Part shown: one piece after another, positions 1-8,887 of the stretch
Position numbering within the stretch: position 1 is the first letter of the stretch
Layout: each line of letters starts with the position of its first letter
Assembly: GCF_009755225.1 (NCBI RefSeq)
Contig: NZ_WQKZ01000001.1
Coordinates: 310,001-374,000 of the forward strand
Length of the DNA stretch: 64,000 nucleotides
Direction of reading: 5' to 3'
Origin: Hymenobacter ginkgonis
Lineage (GTDB): Bacteria > Bacteroidota > Bacteroidia > Cytophagales > Hymenobacteraceae
Program-made: the position numbers and the translations under genes
The notes under the pieces: model-generated
What the model was told of the DNA's origin: nothing
Seen by the model: only the letters and a program-made list of their open reading frames with translations
Databases searched by the model: none

Positions 1-5
1 TTTAT

Positions 6-530
6 ATGAAAATTAAGTTGGTACGCGTGGCGGTTGGCTTGCTCCTAGTAGGGGGGGTAGGGGCGTGTAGTAAGGACACGGCCGTGCCGCCCGAAGAAGC
101 GGCGCCTGGCCAACCCGAGTTTTTTGTGCGCGCCAACACGGGCGCCGCCTTGTGGGTAGCCCCCGGCTCGGGCACCTACGTCAAGTCGAAGAAGCAATTC
201 TATGTATTTGGCCAGGCGGGCACGGCCGCCGAGGCCACCTCCCTAAGCCTGGGTTTTGCCTTGCCGGCGCGGCCCGCCCTCGCGCCGGTGCAGGCGCTGC
301 CGGCTGCCTGGTATGTGCTGGTCGGCTTCGATGCGGCTACCAACAGCTACGCAACGGCCGATGCGGCAAGCCTACCCACCCTGCAAGTCACGCGCCTCGA
401 CACCGTGGCCAAAATTGTGGAAGGCCGTTTCGAGGCAGTGCTTCAGCGCGACAAACACTGGACGAAGCAAGTCGAGCAGCTGAGCTTGGCCAATGGCTCC
501 TTTCGGGTGCGCTACCAGGAGGTGCCTTAG
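6..530 (+). CDS. Hypothetical lipoprotein
   Basis: A 174-residue protein that starts with a lipoprotein signal: a basic start, a hydrophobic stretch, then GGVGAC with the lipidated cysteine at residue 21, followed by SKD. The mature part is Ala/Pro-rich near the start and then mixed polar, with no domain I recognise. It should be anchored in an outer or inner membrane and face the periplasm or surface. The ATG lies 6 bases from the window edge, so its promoter and upstream neighbour cannot be seen. It converges on the DUF6766 gene across a 35-base gap. Confidence 0.75.
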   Translation: MKIKLVRVAVGLLLVGGVGACSKDTAVPPEEAAPGQPEFFVRANTGAALWVAPGSGTYVKSKKQFYVFGQAGTAAEATSLSLGFALPARPALAPVQALPAAWYVLVGFDAATNSYATADAASLPTLQVTRLDTVAKIVEGRFEAVLQRDKHWTKQVEQLSLANGSFRVRYQEVP

Positions 531-565
531 CAACTGCGCCAAGGTTTTTCGGGGTGAAATCGCCG

Positions 566-1243
566 TTACTTGCCGGTTTCCGATGTGGCCGCATCCACGG
601 GTTTGGACTGCGGCGAGGACTGCTGGCGCAGAAAAATGGAGAGGCTGACCAGCGAGAAAATGGAAACAAACTCGCTCTGCCAGTTCTGAAACGACTCGAA
701 CCAGAAGCGGCTCGTGTGTAGGTAGCCCCACACGTCTACCAGCGGCTTGCCCTCGTGGGCCTGCTCGATGTTGTACACAATGGTGCCGCCGCGGGCGTGC
801 AGGTACATAGCGCCCAGAAATAAAAGCAGGAAGACGATGCTGAGCGAATGCTGGTAGAGGCGCAGCCACCAGCCGCCCCGCCGCACGGGCCAGGGCGCAT
901 CGGGCTTGGCCGGGTCGGGCTGCTGGTCTACGTCTTCCTCGCCGGTAAGCTTTTTCGATTCCGGCGACCCTTTTTGCCGCAGCCCGATGGTGAGCACCAC
1001 GTACACGCCCATCTGCAAAAACTCGCTCTCCCAGTTTTCAAACGTGGCCTCCAGCAAATGCCCCGAGCCCAGGTACTGCCCCAGCGAGAGGGTAGCAAGG
1101 CCCATTTGCTGCAAATCGTCGTTGTTGTCGTGCCAGCCGGTCAATACCTGGCCAACTAAACTGCTGGCAATGAGCACAAAAGTGGCTAGCAGTAAGCCGT
1201 TTTCGTACAGAAATTTTCGCAGGCGATGAGCAAAGGAAGTCAT
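566..1243 (-). CDS. DUF6766 family membrane protein
   Basis: A 225-residue integral membrane protein. It has a hydrophobic segment near residues 15-35, a highly charged middle (about residues 105-125, rich in Glu, Asp and Lys), a second strong segment at about 130-150, and a WFESFQNWQSEF stretch that echoes an earlier FENWESEF. This duplicated aromatic motif around a two-segment membrane fold is what I know from DUF6766 proteins, whose role is unknown. The start ATG is followed by a basic residue run, typical for membrane insertion. No operon partner is visible. Confidence 0.75.
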   Translation of the reverse strand: MTSFAHRLRKFLYENGLLLATFVLIASSLVGQVLTGWHDNNDDLQQMGLATLSLGQYLGSGHLLEATFENWESEFLQMGVYVVLTIGLRQKGSPESKKLTGEEDVDQQPDPAKPDAPWPVRRGGWWLRLYQHSLSIVFLLLFLGAMYLHARGGTIVYNIEQAHEGKPLVDVWGYLHTSRFWFESFQNWQSEFVSIFSLVSLSIFLRQQSSPQSKPVDAATSETGK

Positions 1244-1400
1244 GGGGTGAGCTAGGGGTAGGGCGCTAAAACGTGCCAGCAGCCTCGGCAGTTGGCAAAG
1301 TACCCAACTACTTTGGCTGGCCCACTCACGGCCAGGGTCAAAACCTGCCTTGCGGCCTAGGTCGCCCCCTCAACGAGCGCCACCTAGGCACGAAGTAGCT

Positions 1401-1970
1401 ATGCTGGCCCGCTTGCGCAGCCGCTTGGCAGGCATTTTGCAGCCGGGCGCTTTTGGGCCCCTACCTGGGCGGGGCCTCTCACCCTTTGAAGCGCATCGTA
1501 TGCTGCCTGTTTACATTGACTTGCTAAGAGAGGAGGCGTTTGGTGCGCCGCCGGGTTCCTCGGCCGCCAGCACTCCGCCCGGCGGCGACGCCGAGCCTAC
1601 CCGCAGCCGGCGTGCGCGCCTAGAAGGGGCAGTAGTGGCCAAGGCAGCGGCCACTGCTACCAAGCTCTTGCCCCTGGTCGCGTTGCTCGATGCCATTCAG
1701 CCGCAAGTGGCAAGCGAGTCGGTGTTTCGGGCCCGGCGCAAAAAAATTCAGGCGCACCTGGCCGTGGCCTACGCCGAGCTGCACGGCGAGCGCCCCCGGC
1801 GCCAAGCCCTTTCCCACGCCTTCCAAACGCTGGCCGATTTGGTGCGCGAAGAAACCCGCGACATCAGCCCCGACGAACTAAAGCAAGCCGCCAAGGAAGT
1901 GGCCCTGGCCACCCTCAAAAATGCCCCCGCCCTCATCAATGCTGCCCACCAGGCGCGGCTGCTATCGTAG
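1401..1970 (+). CDS. Hypothetical alpha-helical protein
   Basis: A 189-residue protein starting at MLARLRSRLAG. The reading frame is open further upstream, but the extra residues are Pro/Arg-rich low-complexity sequence, so the ATG at 1401 is preferred. The N-terminus has a conserved-looking segment (FEAHRMLPVYIDLLREEAF), then a Pro/Ser/Gly linker, then predicted helices rich in Ala, Lys, Arg and Glu. No signal peptide or membrane segment is seen, so it is probably cytoplasmic. I do not recognise the family. It is followed by a strong hairpin terminator shared with the convergent icd gene. Confidence 0.6.
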   Translation: MLARLRSRLAGILQPGAFGPLPGRGLSPFEAHRMLPVYIDLLREEAFGAPPGSSAASTPPGGDAEPTRSRRARLEGAVVAKAAATATKLLPLVALLDAIQPQVASESVFRARRKKIQAHLAVAYAELHGERPRRQALSHAFQTLADLVREETRDISPDELKQAAKEVALATLKNAPALINAAHQARLLS

Positions 1971-2040
1971 CGGTCAGCCCGTTTAGCAGGGGTAGGGCGA
2001 TGGCAGCATCGTTTGACTAGCGCCATTACTACGCACCCAA

Positions 2041-2072
2041 AAAAGCCCCGCTGGTAGTACCAGCGGGGCTTT
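2041..2072. terminator. Bidirectional hairpin terminator
   Basis: A perfect 14-base inverted repeat (AAAGCCCCGCTGGT and its complement) with a 3-base loop, flanked by A and T runs. It lies between the convergent hypothetical gene at 1401 and icd, so it probably serves both. Confidence 0.8.
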
Positions 2073-2095
2073 CGGGCTACACGGGGGGGTAGGGC

Positions 2096-3328
2096 CTACT
2101 TGCCCAGTTTAGCTTTCAAATTCTCGTCGAGGGCCTCCAAAAACTCCTCGGTGTAGAGGTAGTCGCGGCCGTGCTCCACCTTGTTGCCGTGGATGCAAAC
2201 GGCGAGGTCCTTGGTCATCTTGCCGCTTTCTACGGTCTCGACGCACACGGCCTCTAGGGCGTGGCAGAAGTCGATAAGCTCTTGGTTGCCGTCGAGCTTG
2301 CCGCGGAATTCCAGGCCGCGCGTCCAGGCGAAGATGCTGGCAATGGGGTTGGTCGAGGTCGGCTTGCCCTTCTGGTGGTCGCGGTAGTGGCGCGTCACGG
2401 TGCCGTGGGCAGCTTCGGCCTCCATCACGGTGCCGTCGGGCGTCACCAGGGTCGAGGTCATCAGGCCCAGCGAGCCAAAGCCCTGGGCTACCGTGTCGCT
2501 CTGCACGTCGCCGTCGTAGTTCTTGCAGGCCCACACGAAGTTGCCGTTCCATTTCAGGGCCGAGGCCACCATGTCGTCAATCAGGCGGTGCTCGTAGGTG
2601 ATGCCGGCCGCCTTGAATTTCTCGGTGTAATCCTGCTCGTAAATCTCCTGGAAGATGTCCTTAAACCGGCCATCGTACTTCTTAAGGATGGTGTTTTTGG
2701 TGCTCAGGTACAGCGGCCAGCCCTTCATCAGGGCCTGGTTGAAGCAGGCGTGGGCAAAGCCCCGGATGCTCTCGTCGGTGTTGTACATGGCCAGCGCCAC
2801 CCCGTCGTTTTTGAAGTTAAACACCTCAAACGACTGCACCTCGCCGCCATCTTCGGGCGTGAAGGTGATAGTGAGCTTGCCCTTGCCCTTGGTCACAAAA
2901 TCGGTGGCGCGGTACTGGTCGCCAAATGCGTGGCGGCCAATACAAATAGGGGCGGTCCAGTTGGGCACCAGGCGGGGCACGTTGCTCATCACAATGGGCT
3001 CGCGAAACACGGTGCCATCCAGGATATTGCGGATGGTGCCGTTCGGCGACTTCCACATCTGCTTGAGGTTGAACTCTTTCACGCGGTCCTCGTCGGGCGT
3101 GATGGTCGCGCACTTGATGCCCACGCCGTACTGCTTAATGGCGTTAGCCGCGTCGATGGTTACCTGGTCGTTGGTTTCATCGCGGTACTCAATCCCCAGG
3201 TCGTAGTACTTAATGTCTACGTCCAGGTAGGGGGTAATCAACTTATCCTTAATAAATTTCCAGATGATGCGCGTCATTTCGTCGCCATCGAGCTCAACAA
3301 CTGGGTTCGCTACGCTGATTTTGGTCAT
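2096..3328 (-). CDS. icd: NADP-dependent isocitrate dehydrogenase
   Basis: A 410-residue enzyme that oxidatively decarboxylates isocitrate to 2-oxoglutarate with NADP+ in the TCA cycle. It starts [20 protein letters not shown] and contains the [20 protein letters not shown] segment that binds isocitrate, then [16 protein letters not shown] near the cofactor site. Both length and these motifs match the homodimeric, eukaryote-like NADP-IDH subfamily rather than the E. coli type. It is cytoplasmic and stands alone: convergent with the gene on its left, and separated from the carbonic anhydrase gene by a 388-base gap holding a terminator and an inverted repeat. Confidence 0.95.
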   Translation of the reverse strand: MTKISVANPVVELDGDEMTRIIWKFIKDKLITPYLDVDIKYYDLGIEYRDETNDQVTIDAANAIKQYGVGIKCATITPDEDRVKEFNLKQMWKSPNGTIRNILDGTVFREPIVMSNVPRLVPNWTAPICIGRHAFGDQYRATDFVTKGKGKLTITFTPEDGGEVQSFEVFNFKNDGVALAMYNTDESIRGFAHACFNQALMKGWPLYLSTKNTILKKYDGRFKDIFQEIYEQDYTEKFKAAGITYEHRLIDDMVASALKWNGNFVWACKNYDGDVQSDTVAQGFGSLGLMTSTLVTPDGTVMEAEAAHGTVTRHYRDHQKGKPTSTNPIASIFAWTRGLEFRGKLDGNQELIDFCHALEAVCVETVESGKMTKDLAVCIHGNKVEHGRDYLYTEEFLEALDENLKAKLGK

Positions 3329-3470
3329 TTCCTTGAGTGGGTTATGGATAGGTGGGCGGTTTCATCGCCAGCGAGGCGCGGCAATGCAGGGTTTGGCAAA
3401 GGGAAGCTCACCAGCCAACAGGCTGCCCGGCTCCCTTACCGGCACCAATATTAAGGGAGTTTCGGCGCCC

Positions 3471-3510
3471 GGCAACGTTTGGGGCGGGCAGTACTTACGC
3501 AAACGTTGCC
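3471..3510. promoter_or_regulatory. 11-base inverted repeat upstream of icd
   Basis: GGCAACGTTTG at 3471-3481 and its exact complement CAAACGTTGCC at 3500-3510 are separated by 18 bases, centred about 160 bases upstream of the icd start. The half-sites resemble LacI-family half-operators (AACGTT). It could be an operator or an RNA hairpin. No regulator gene lies next to it. Confidence 0.4.
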
Positions 3511-3598
3511 GGCCCAAAGGGGGGTAGCCCCCGCCTGGCGGGTAAGTAATGGGCAAGCGGCCAAGCTATTCGCGGGCATTGGCAGGGCACAAAGCCCA

Positions 3599-3648
3599 AC
3601 GCCGGGCCCCGGCAACCCAACTTAGTGCTGGTTGCCGGGGCCCGGCGT
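3599..3648 (-). terminator. Terminator downstream of carbonic anhydrase
   Basis: Perfect 19-base inverted repeat (ACGCCGGGCCCCGGCAACC and complement) with a 12-base loop, 69 bases past the carbonic anhydrase stop. It is very GC-rich but has only a short T-containing tail (TTGGGCTTTG) on the minus strand, so termination is inferred from stem strength and position. The rest of the 3329-3716 gap holds no open frame that I trust. Confidence 0.6.
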
Positions 3649-3716
3649 CTTCTTAGCTAGGAACTGCTGGCTTACCCCCTTCGGCACGCGGCAGGGGGGT
3701 AGGGCCGGCCGCGTGA

Positions 3717-4508
3717 TTAAGCCACTTGCCGCTTAGCTGCTTTGGCTGGCTTCGGTGGCTGGGCCGGCTCCGCGCCGGTGGGGAGGCCATGAGCAGCGAC
3801 TGCGGGAGTGCTGGCCAGTTTAACGGGCTGGCGAGTAGCCTCCGTATGCTTCGCCTCGGTGCGGTAAATGTGCGCCAAATCGTAGAGGCCAGCACCGTCA
3901 CTCACGTTCAAATCTTTGAGTACGCCGTCGGCGATGTCGTAGACGAGGCCGTGCAGGCGCGGGGGCTTGTCGGTGCGCATGGCGTTCTGGATGATGTTGG
4001 TTTTGGCTAGGTTATGCACCTGCTCGATTACGTTCAGCTCCACGAGCCGGCGCAGGCGCTGCTTCTCCTCGCTGATGCGCAGCAGCTCCGTCTCGTGCAG
4101 GCGCACCACGTCGCGGATGTTGACCAGCCAGTTGTCAATCAGCCCGTACTGCTTGTTGGCCGCCGCTGCCGCCACGCCCCCGCAGCCGTAGTGGCCCACC
4201 ACCAGAATGTCTTGCACGCCAAGCACTTCCACCGCGTACTGGAGCACGCTCAGCAGGTTCATGTCGGAGTGCACCACCAGGTTGGCGATGTTGCGGTGCA
4301 CAAACATCTCGCCCGGTCCCGTGCCCGTGATGCCCGAGGCCGGCACCCGCGAGTCGGAGCAGCCGATGAAGAGGTAGCGCGGGGTTTGCCCGTTGGCCAG
4401 GCGCTGGAAAAACGCCGGGTCCTCGGCATTCTTGGTGGCTACCCATTGCTTGTTATTCTCTAAAATAGCGTCGATGCTAGGAGCGGAAGAGGCTCTGGTA
4501 TTTTTCAT
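3717..4508 (-). CDS. Beta-class carbonic anhydrase
   Basis: A 263-residue enzyme that interconverts CO2 and bicarbonate. The beta-class zinc site is intact: Cys50, Asp52 and Arg54 in CSDSRV, and His106 and Cys109 in GHYGCGG. The start is taken at MKNTRASS; an in-frame ATG 12 codons earlier would add a short hydrophobic run without signal-peptide logic. The last 40 or so residues are an Ala/Pro/Lys-rich tail beyond the usual family end. It lies 51 bases downstream of a SulP transporter on the same strand, implying co-transcription and a bicarbonate uptake/hydration pair. Confidence 0.93.
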   Translation of the reverse strand: MKNTRASSAPSIDAILENNKQWVATKNAEDPAFFQRLANGQTPRYLFIGCSDSRVPASGITGTGPGEMFVHRNIANLVVHSDMNLLSVLQYAVEVLGVQDILVVGHYGCGGVAAAAANKQYGLIDNWLVNIRDVVRLHETELLRISEEKQRLRRLVELNVIEQVHNLAKTNIIQNAMRTDKPPRLHGLVYDIADGVLKDLNVSDGAGLYDLAHIYRTEAKHTEATRQPVKLASTPAVAAHGLPTGAEPAQPPKPAKAAKRQVA

Positions 4509-4559
4509 AAAGGTTATAATAGCAGCTAAGTAAGTAGAAAGCACAAGGCGTACATAAGC

Positions 4560-6191
4560 CTAGTGCCCGGCCAGTGCCACCTGGCGAATGCCGCGCAGCT
4601 CTAGCTCGATGCCGCGTGCCGGGGCCGCCTGCCGAAAGGCCTCAATGGCCTCCAATACATCGTGGTCGATGACGTCGGAGCGGCTGCCGTCGAGCAGCAC
4701 GCGGCTGCCGGTGGGCAGCTGTTCGAGGGTAGTCACGATGCTGGCTTTATTTAAAAATGACACGTGCTCGGGTAAGTGCAGGTGCAGGCGGTCGTCGGCG
4801 TCAGCGTTCGGGTTCGGGTCTTGGCGTAGGTAGGAGCCGGCCTTGGCGTTGTCTTTGAGAATGAAGAAGAAACCCAGCACCAACCCGATGCTAACCCCCT
4901 TGAGCAAGTCGGTGAAGAGCACCGCTATAATGGTGAAAATAAAGGGCCCAAACTGTGCCCAGCCCAGCCGCCACTGCCCGCGGTAGAGCGCGGGCTTGGT
5001 GAGCTTGAAGCCCACCACCAGCAGCACCGCCGCCAGCGCCGAGAGCGGAATCAAATTCAGCACGCGGCCCAAAAATAGCAGGCTCGCCAGTAGCAGCAGC
5101 CCGTGGATGAAGGCCGCCAGGCGCGTGCGTGCCCCGGCCGCAATATTGGCCGACGAGCGCACAATAACGGCCGTGAGGGGCAGGCCCCCGAGCAAAGCGC
5201 TTACCAGGTTGCCAGCACCCTGGGCCAGCAGTTCGCGGTTAGGCGGCGTGTGGCGCTTCTGGGGGTCGAGATTATCGACGGCCTCGATGCTAAGCAGCGT
5301 TTCGAGCGAGGCCACAATAGCAATGGTAAACGCCACGCCGTAAGTAACCGGCCGGCGGAAGGCTTCGAGGTCGAGCCAGCTCATTTCGTGCGCTAGCTGG
5401 CTGAGCGACGTCACCACGGGCAGGTGCACCAAGTGCTCGGGCCGCACCTGCCAGGCCGGGGCCAGCGTGTGCAGCAACTGGTTGAGGCCCACGGCCGCTA
5501 CTACCGCCACCAGGGCACCCGGCACCAGCCGCGACCAGGCTTGGCGGCGCACCAAGGGCCTGTCCCAGGCCAGAAGCAGCCCCAGCGATACTACCCCCAC
5601 CAGCACCGAGCCGGGACTGATGGCCTGCAACGCCTTGCTAAGCTCCGAGAAGGTATTCAGCCCGTCGGCCTGGAAAAACTCCATGTCCTCGAAGTAGTCC
5701 ATATCGGCCCCGAAGAAGTGCGGCAGCTGCTTCAAAATCAAGATAATGCCGATGGCCGCCAGCATGCCCCGGATAACTGCTGCCGGAAAGTACAGCGCAA
5801 TAATGCCCGCCCGCGCCACGCCCAGCAGCAGCTGCATCACGCCGGCTATTGCCGTAGCCGTGAGCACCGCCGGAAACGAGCCCAAGGTGGCAATGGCCGA
5901 CAGCATAATGATGGTGAGGCCCGCCGCCGGGCCGCTCACGCTCACGTGCGAACCGCTGAGCCAGCTCACCACTACCCCCCCCACAATGCCCGCCACGATA
6001 CCCGCCAGCAGCGGCGCCCCCGAAGCCAGCGAAATGCCCAAGCACAGGGGCAATGCCACCAGAAATACCACCAGCCCGGCGGGCGCATCTTGGCCCAGCG
6101 AGCTAAAGGGCGACGGCTGCGGCCCGGCCGGGGGGGTAGGGGCCGCGATGGGCGCCCCGGTGTGGGCCGGCGAAGAAATAACGTGCGTCAT
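4560..6191 (-). CDS. SulP-family anion (likely bicarbonate) transporter
   Basis: A 543-residue inner-membrane transporter. After a Pro-rich N-terminus come 10-12 hydrophobic segments, with the family's early GLVVFLVALPLCLGISLASG and the VSGPAAGL region. The final 80 residues or so form a soluble STAS-like domain (ASIVTTLEQLPTGSRVLLDG). SulP proteins carry sulfate, bicarbonate or other anions, often with sodium or protons. The carbonic anhydrase gene directly downstream suggests bicarbonate or CO2 handling rather than sulfate. No sulfate-assimilation genes are nearby. Confidence 0.9.
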   Translation of the reverse strand: MTHVISSPAHTGAPIAAPTPPAGPQPSPFSSLGQDAPAGLVVFLVALPLCLGISLASGAPLLAGIVAGIVGGVVVSWLSGSHVSVSGPAAGLTIIMLSAIATLGSFPAVLTATAIAGVMQLLLGVARAGIIALYFPAAVIRGMLAAIGIILILKQLPHFFGADMDYFEDMEFFQADGLNTFSELSKALQAISPGSVLVGVVSLGLLLAWDRPLVRRQAWSRLVPGALVAVVAAVGLNQLLHTLAPAWQVRPEHLVHLPVVTSLSQLAHEMSWLDLEAFRRPVTYGVAFTIAIVASLETLLSIEAVDNLDPQKRHTPPNRELLAQGAGNLVSALLGGLPLTAVIVRSSANIAAGARTRLAAFIHGLLLLASLLFLGRVLNLIPLSALAAVLLVVGFKLTKPALYRGQWRLGWAQFGPFIFTIIAVLFTDLLKGVSIGLVLGFFFILKDNAKAGSYLRQDPNPNADADDRLHLHLPEHVSFLNKASIVTTLEQLPTGSRVLLDGSRSDVIDHDVLEAIEAFRQAAPARGIELELRGIRQVALAGH

Positions 6192-6398
6192 AAGCGTAGG
6201 GGGCGCCTGAAGAAAGCCGCACGCACGGCCCCCCTCAGCGCAGGGTCACAAGCTTACGAATACCCTATTAAGTAGGCGTTAAAGCCAGATTAAAAGGAAA
6301 TTAAAGTGCTTGTAGGAAGGAAATGCGGGGTTTTTTAACGAGATGGAACATTCCACAGAAAAAATCCAGCCAGAAAACTGCCGTGAAGCGTGTTGCCA

Positions 6399-7799
6399 TC
6401 ACCGGCTTGCTGGCCACTCTAGGCGCACGCGGGTGCCCTGGCCGGGCTCGCTGGCTACGCGCACCGTGCCGCCGTGCAGCGCCATGATGCGCGCCGTAAG
6501 CGGCAGCCCGATGCCGTGGCCCGGTACCGCCCGCGCGGCCGCCGCCCGGAAAAACGGCACGAACACCTGCTGCAAGTCGGCGGGGCTCATGCCGGGGCCT
6601 TCGTCGGCCACAACCAGGGCGAGGCGGGTAGGGCTGCGCGCCAACGTAGCCGTGACTGGCTGGCCCGTACCAGCCGAAAACTTGCAGGCATTGTCGAGCA
6701 CGTTAAGCACCGCCGACAGCAGCAGGGCCTCGTTGCCGCGTAAGGTGCCCGCGCCGGCCTCGTCGGCTTCGCCCAAGTCGAGGTCGACGCGGCAGGTGGG
6801 GTAGCGTTGCAGCAGCAACTCGTAGGCTTGCAGCAGCAGCTCGTCGAGCCGCACGGGGCCCATGGGCACCTGCGAGGGGTCGTCGGAGGCGCGCGCTATT
6901 TGCAGCAGGCCGTTGGTGAGGCTGTTGAGCTGGCGGGCCGAGTCGAGGGTGCGCTGGAGCACGCGCCGGTACTCGGCCGTGGGGCGTTCGGCTTGCAGCA
7001 GCGCCACTTCCAGCTCGCCAGTGAGGGCCGTGAGCGGCGTGCGCAGCTCGTGCGAGGCATCGCGCACGAAGGTGCGCTGGCCGGCAAAGGCTGCCTCCAA
7101 GCGGTCGAGCAGGCTGTTGAAGCGCTGGGCCAGGCGCCCAATTTCGTCGGCGGCGCCGGTGGCGTGGGTGAGGCGCTGGCTTAGGTCGGTGGCCGTGATG
7201 CCATCGACCTCGCGCACCATGCGCCGCAGCGGCCACAGCGCCCGCCCCGCAAAAGCCCAGCTGCCCACGCCGCCCGCCAGCAGCGCCACCAGCAAGCCGC
7301 CCGCCAGCAGGCGCCGCAGCTGCCGCAGCTGCTGGCGGCTGTCCTCATCTACCGACGAAGCTACCACCACCAGCGGGCCCAGGTGGGCATCGTGGTAGAG
7401 CAGGCCCACCGTTTCGTGGTAGTTGGTTTCGGGCTCGAGCACGGCGCTGCCGGTGCGGCGCACCTCGGCCAGCCACGCCGCGGGCACGGGCTTGGCCAGC
7501 GCCTGGCCTTCCCGAAATACCAGGTGGTTGTTCGCGTCGTATACCCGGCCTTCTTCGCTGGGCAGCGTGCGGTAAAGCTGGCGCAAATACAGCCGGTACG
7601 ACGCCTGCTGCCCGGCATCGGTGTGCTGCAAGCCGTCGGCGTAGGCATGCCCCACCACCTGCGTACGCCGAAACAGGCTTTGGGTAAATACCTCGCGCCG
7701 CGATTCCTGCGTGACCACGTAAATCACCAGCGCAAACAGCAGCAGCGTCACGCCCAGAATTGCCCCAAATTGCAGCGCCAAGCGCAGGCGAATAGTCAT
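6399..7799 (-). CDS. Sensor histidine kinase (HAMP type)
   Basis: A 466-residue membrane sensor kinase. It has a membrane segment at about residues 10-30, a periplasmic sensor of about 130 residues, a second membrane segment at about 164-186, a HAMP region to about 240, then the H-box RDASHELRTPLTAL with phospho-acceptor His250. The ATP-binding part shows the N-box NVLDNACKFS and a DEGPGMS G-box. It should phosphorylate the OmpR-type regulator encoded just upstream on the same strand. The two genes are split by a 232-base AT-rich gap with a long palindrome, so their expression may be uncoupled. The ligand is unknown. Confidence 0.93.
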   Translation of the reverse strand: MTIRLRLALQFGAILGVTLLLFALVIYVVTQESRREVFTQSLFRRTQVVGHAYADGLQHTDAGQQASYRLYLRQLYRTLPSEEGRVYDANNHLVFREGQALAKPVPAAWLAEVRRTGSAVLEPETNYHETVGLLYHDAHLGPLVVVASSVDEDSRQQLRQLRRLLAGGLLVALLAGGVGSWAFAGRALWPLRRMVREVDGITATDLSQRLTHATGAADEIGRLAQRFNSLLDRLEAAFAGQRTFVRDASHELRTPLTALTGELEVALLQAERPTAEYRRVLQRTLDSARQLNSLTNGLLQIARASDDPSQVPMGPVRLDELLLQAYELLLQRYPTCRVDLDLGEADEAGAGTLRGNEALLLSAVLNVLDNACKFSAGTGQPVTATLARSPTRLALVVADEGPGMSPADLQQVFVPFFRAAAARAVPGHGIGLPLTARIMALHGGTVRVASEPGQGTRVRLEWPASR

Positions 7800-7849
7800 T
7801 GCGTAATAATTAACTAACTAATGGACAATTGATTAATAGTTAATAGTTG

Positions 7850-8026
7850 AGTGATTAATGATTGCCAAAACGAACGTCATGCCTATCGGGCGTCCCGACA
7901 GGAAGCCTTGCTACCGCTTCATTCGCGCCGTGCAACGATGCGAGCAAGATGCTTCCTGTCAGGACGCCCGATAGGCATGACGTTCTTTATTATCAATTAG
8001 CAGCCATTAATTAATCATTAATCACT
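7850..8026. repeat. Nested palindromic element A
   Basis: Inner 35-base arms at 7872-7906 and 7951-7985 differ at one position (a G.U pair in RNA). The loop side continues with the shared GGAAGC and CTTG pieces. An outer 14-base inverted repeat flanks it (AGTGATTAATGATT at 7850-7863 and its complement at 8013-8026). The inner arms begin with GAACGTCATGCC and end with AGGAAGC, overlapping the core of the other palindromes in the window. It fills the gap between the response regulator and its kinase. Confidence 0.85.
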
Positions 8027-8031
8027 GGTCC

Positions 8032-8712
8032 CTACCCTCCGATTTTCAGTACGTAGCCCATGCCTACCAGCGTGTGAATCAATTTGGGCTCGAAACCTTT
8101 GTCGATTTTTTTGCGCAGAAAGTTGATGTACACGTCAATGACGTTGGAACCTGTGTCAAAGCTCAAATCCCAGACGTGCTCCAGCAGGTTGGCGCGGCTC
8201 ACTACGCGGCCTTGGTTGCGCAGCAAATATTCGAGCAGCGAAAACTCGCGGGCCGTGAGCTGCACCTGCTGGCCGGCGCGCTCCACGCGCTTGGTGGCGG
8301 GGTCGAGGCTGAGGTCGGCCAGGTGCAGGGTCGCGAGTTGAGCGGGCGCTTCGGTGCGCCGCCGCACCAGCGCCCGCAGGCGGGCCAGCAGCTCCTCAAA
8401 AGCAAAGGGCTTGACAAGGTAATCGTCGGCCCCAGCGTCGAGGCCCCGGATTTTGTCGTCGGTTTCGCCCAGCGCCGTGAGCAGCAAAATGGGCACGCCC
8501 GCATCGTGGGCGCGCACCTGGCGGCACACCTCCAGCCCGCTGAGGCCGGGCAGCATCTGGTCAAGAATAAGGCAGTCGTAGCGCGTGCTTTGGGCGCGGC
8601 GCAGCCCCAGCAGGCCGTCGGCGGCCAGGTCCACGGTGTAGCCCTGTTCCGTAAGGCCCTGGTGCAGAAAGCTGGCCACCGAGGGTTCGTCTTCGACTAA
8701 TAAGATTTTCAT
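8032..8712 (-). CDS. OmpR-family response regulator
   Basis: A 226-residue transcription factor. The receiver domain starts MKILLVEDEPS with the acidic pocket (Glu7, Asp8), phospho-acceptor Asp51 in LILDQMLPG, and the conserved Lys in LVKPF. The C-terminal winged-helix (about residues 125-224) includes LTAREFSLLEYLLRNQGRVV and VDVYINFLRKKID-like sequence (VIDVYINFLRKKID). The frame is open 40 codons upstream, but that part is not receiver sequence, so the ATG at 8712 is chosen. It is the likely partner of the kinase encoded downstream. Confidence 0.95.
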   Translation of the reverse strand: MKILLVEDEPSVASFLHQGLTEQGYTVDLAADGLLGLRRAQSTRYDCLILDQMLPGLSGLEVCRQVRAHDAGVPILLLTALGETDDKIRGLDAGADDYLVKPFAFEELLARLRALVRRRTEAPAQLATLHLADLSLDPATKRVERAGQQVQLTAREFSLLEYLLRNQGRVVSRANLLEHVWDLSFDTGSNVIDVYINFLRKKIDKGFEPKLIHTLVGMGYVLKIGG

Positions 8713-8887
8713 AGGCACAAAAGGCTGCGGGCCGAAATAGCACAACCGGCTGCAAAAATGCGCGCTGGCTCGCCGAACTGCCGGGGCAAAGGCCCAGTCG
8801 GCGCGGCAAGCAGCCAGCAAGGGGGTAGGCAAGCGTCAACTTTTATGCGGCCGCCGTGGTTAGAGGCCTTTCTACTCTACTACTAGG

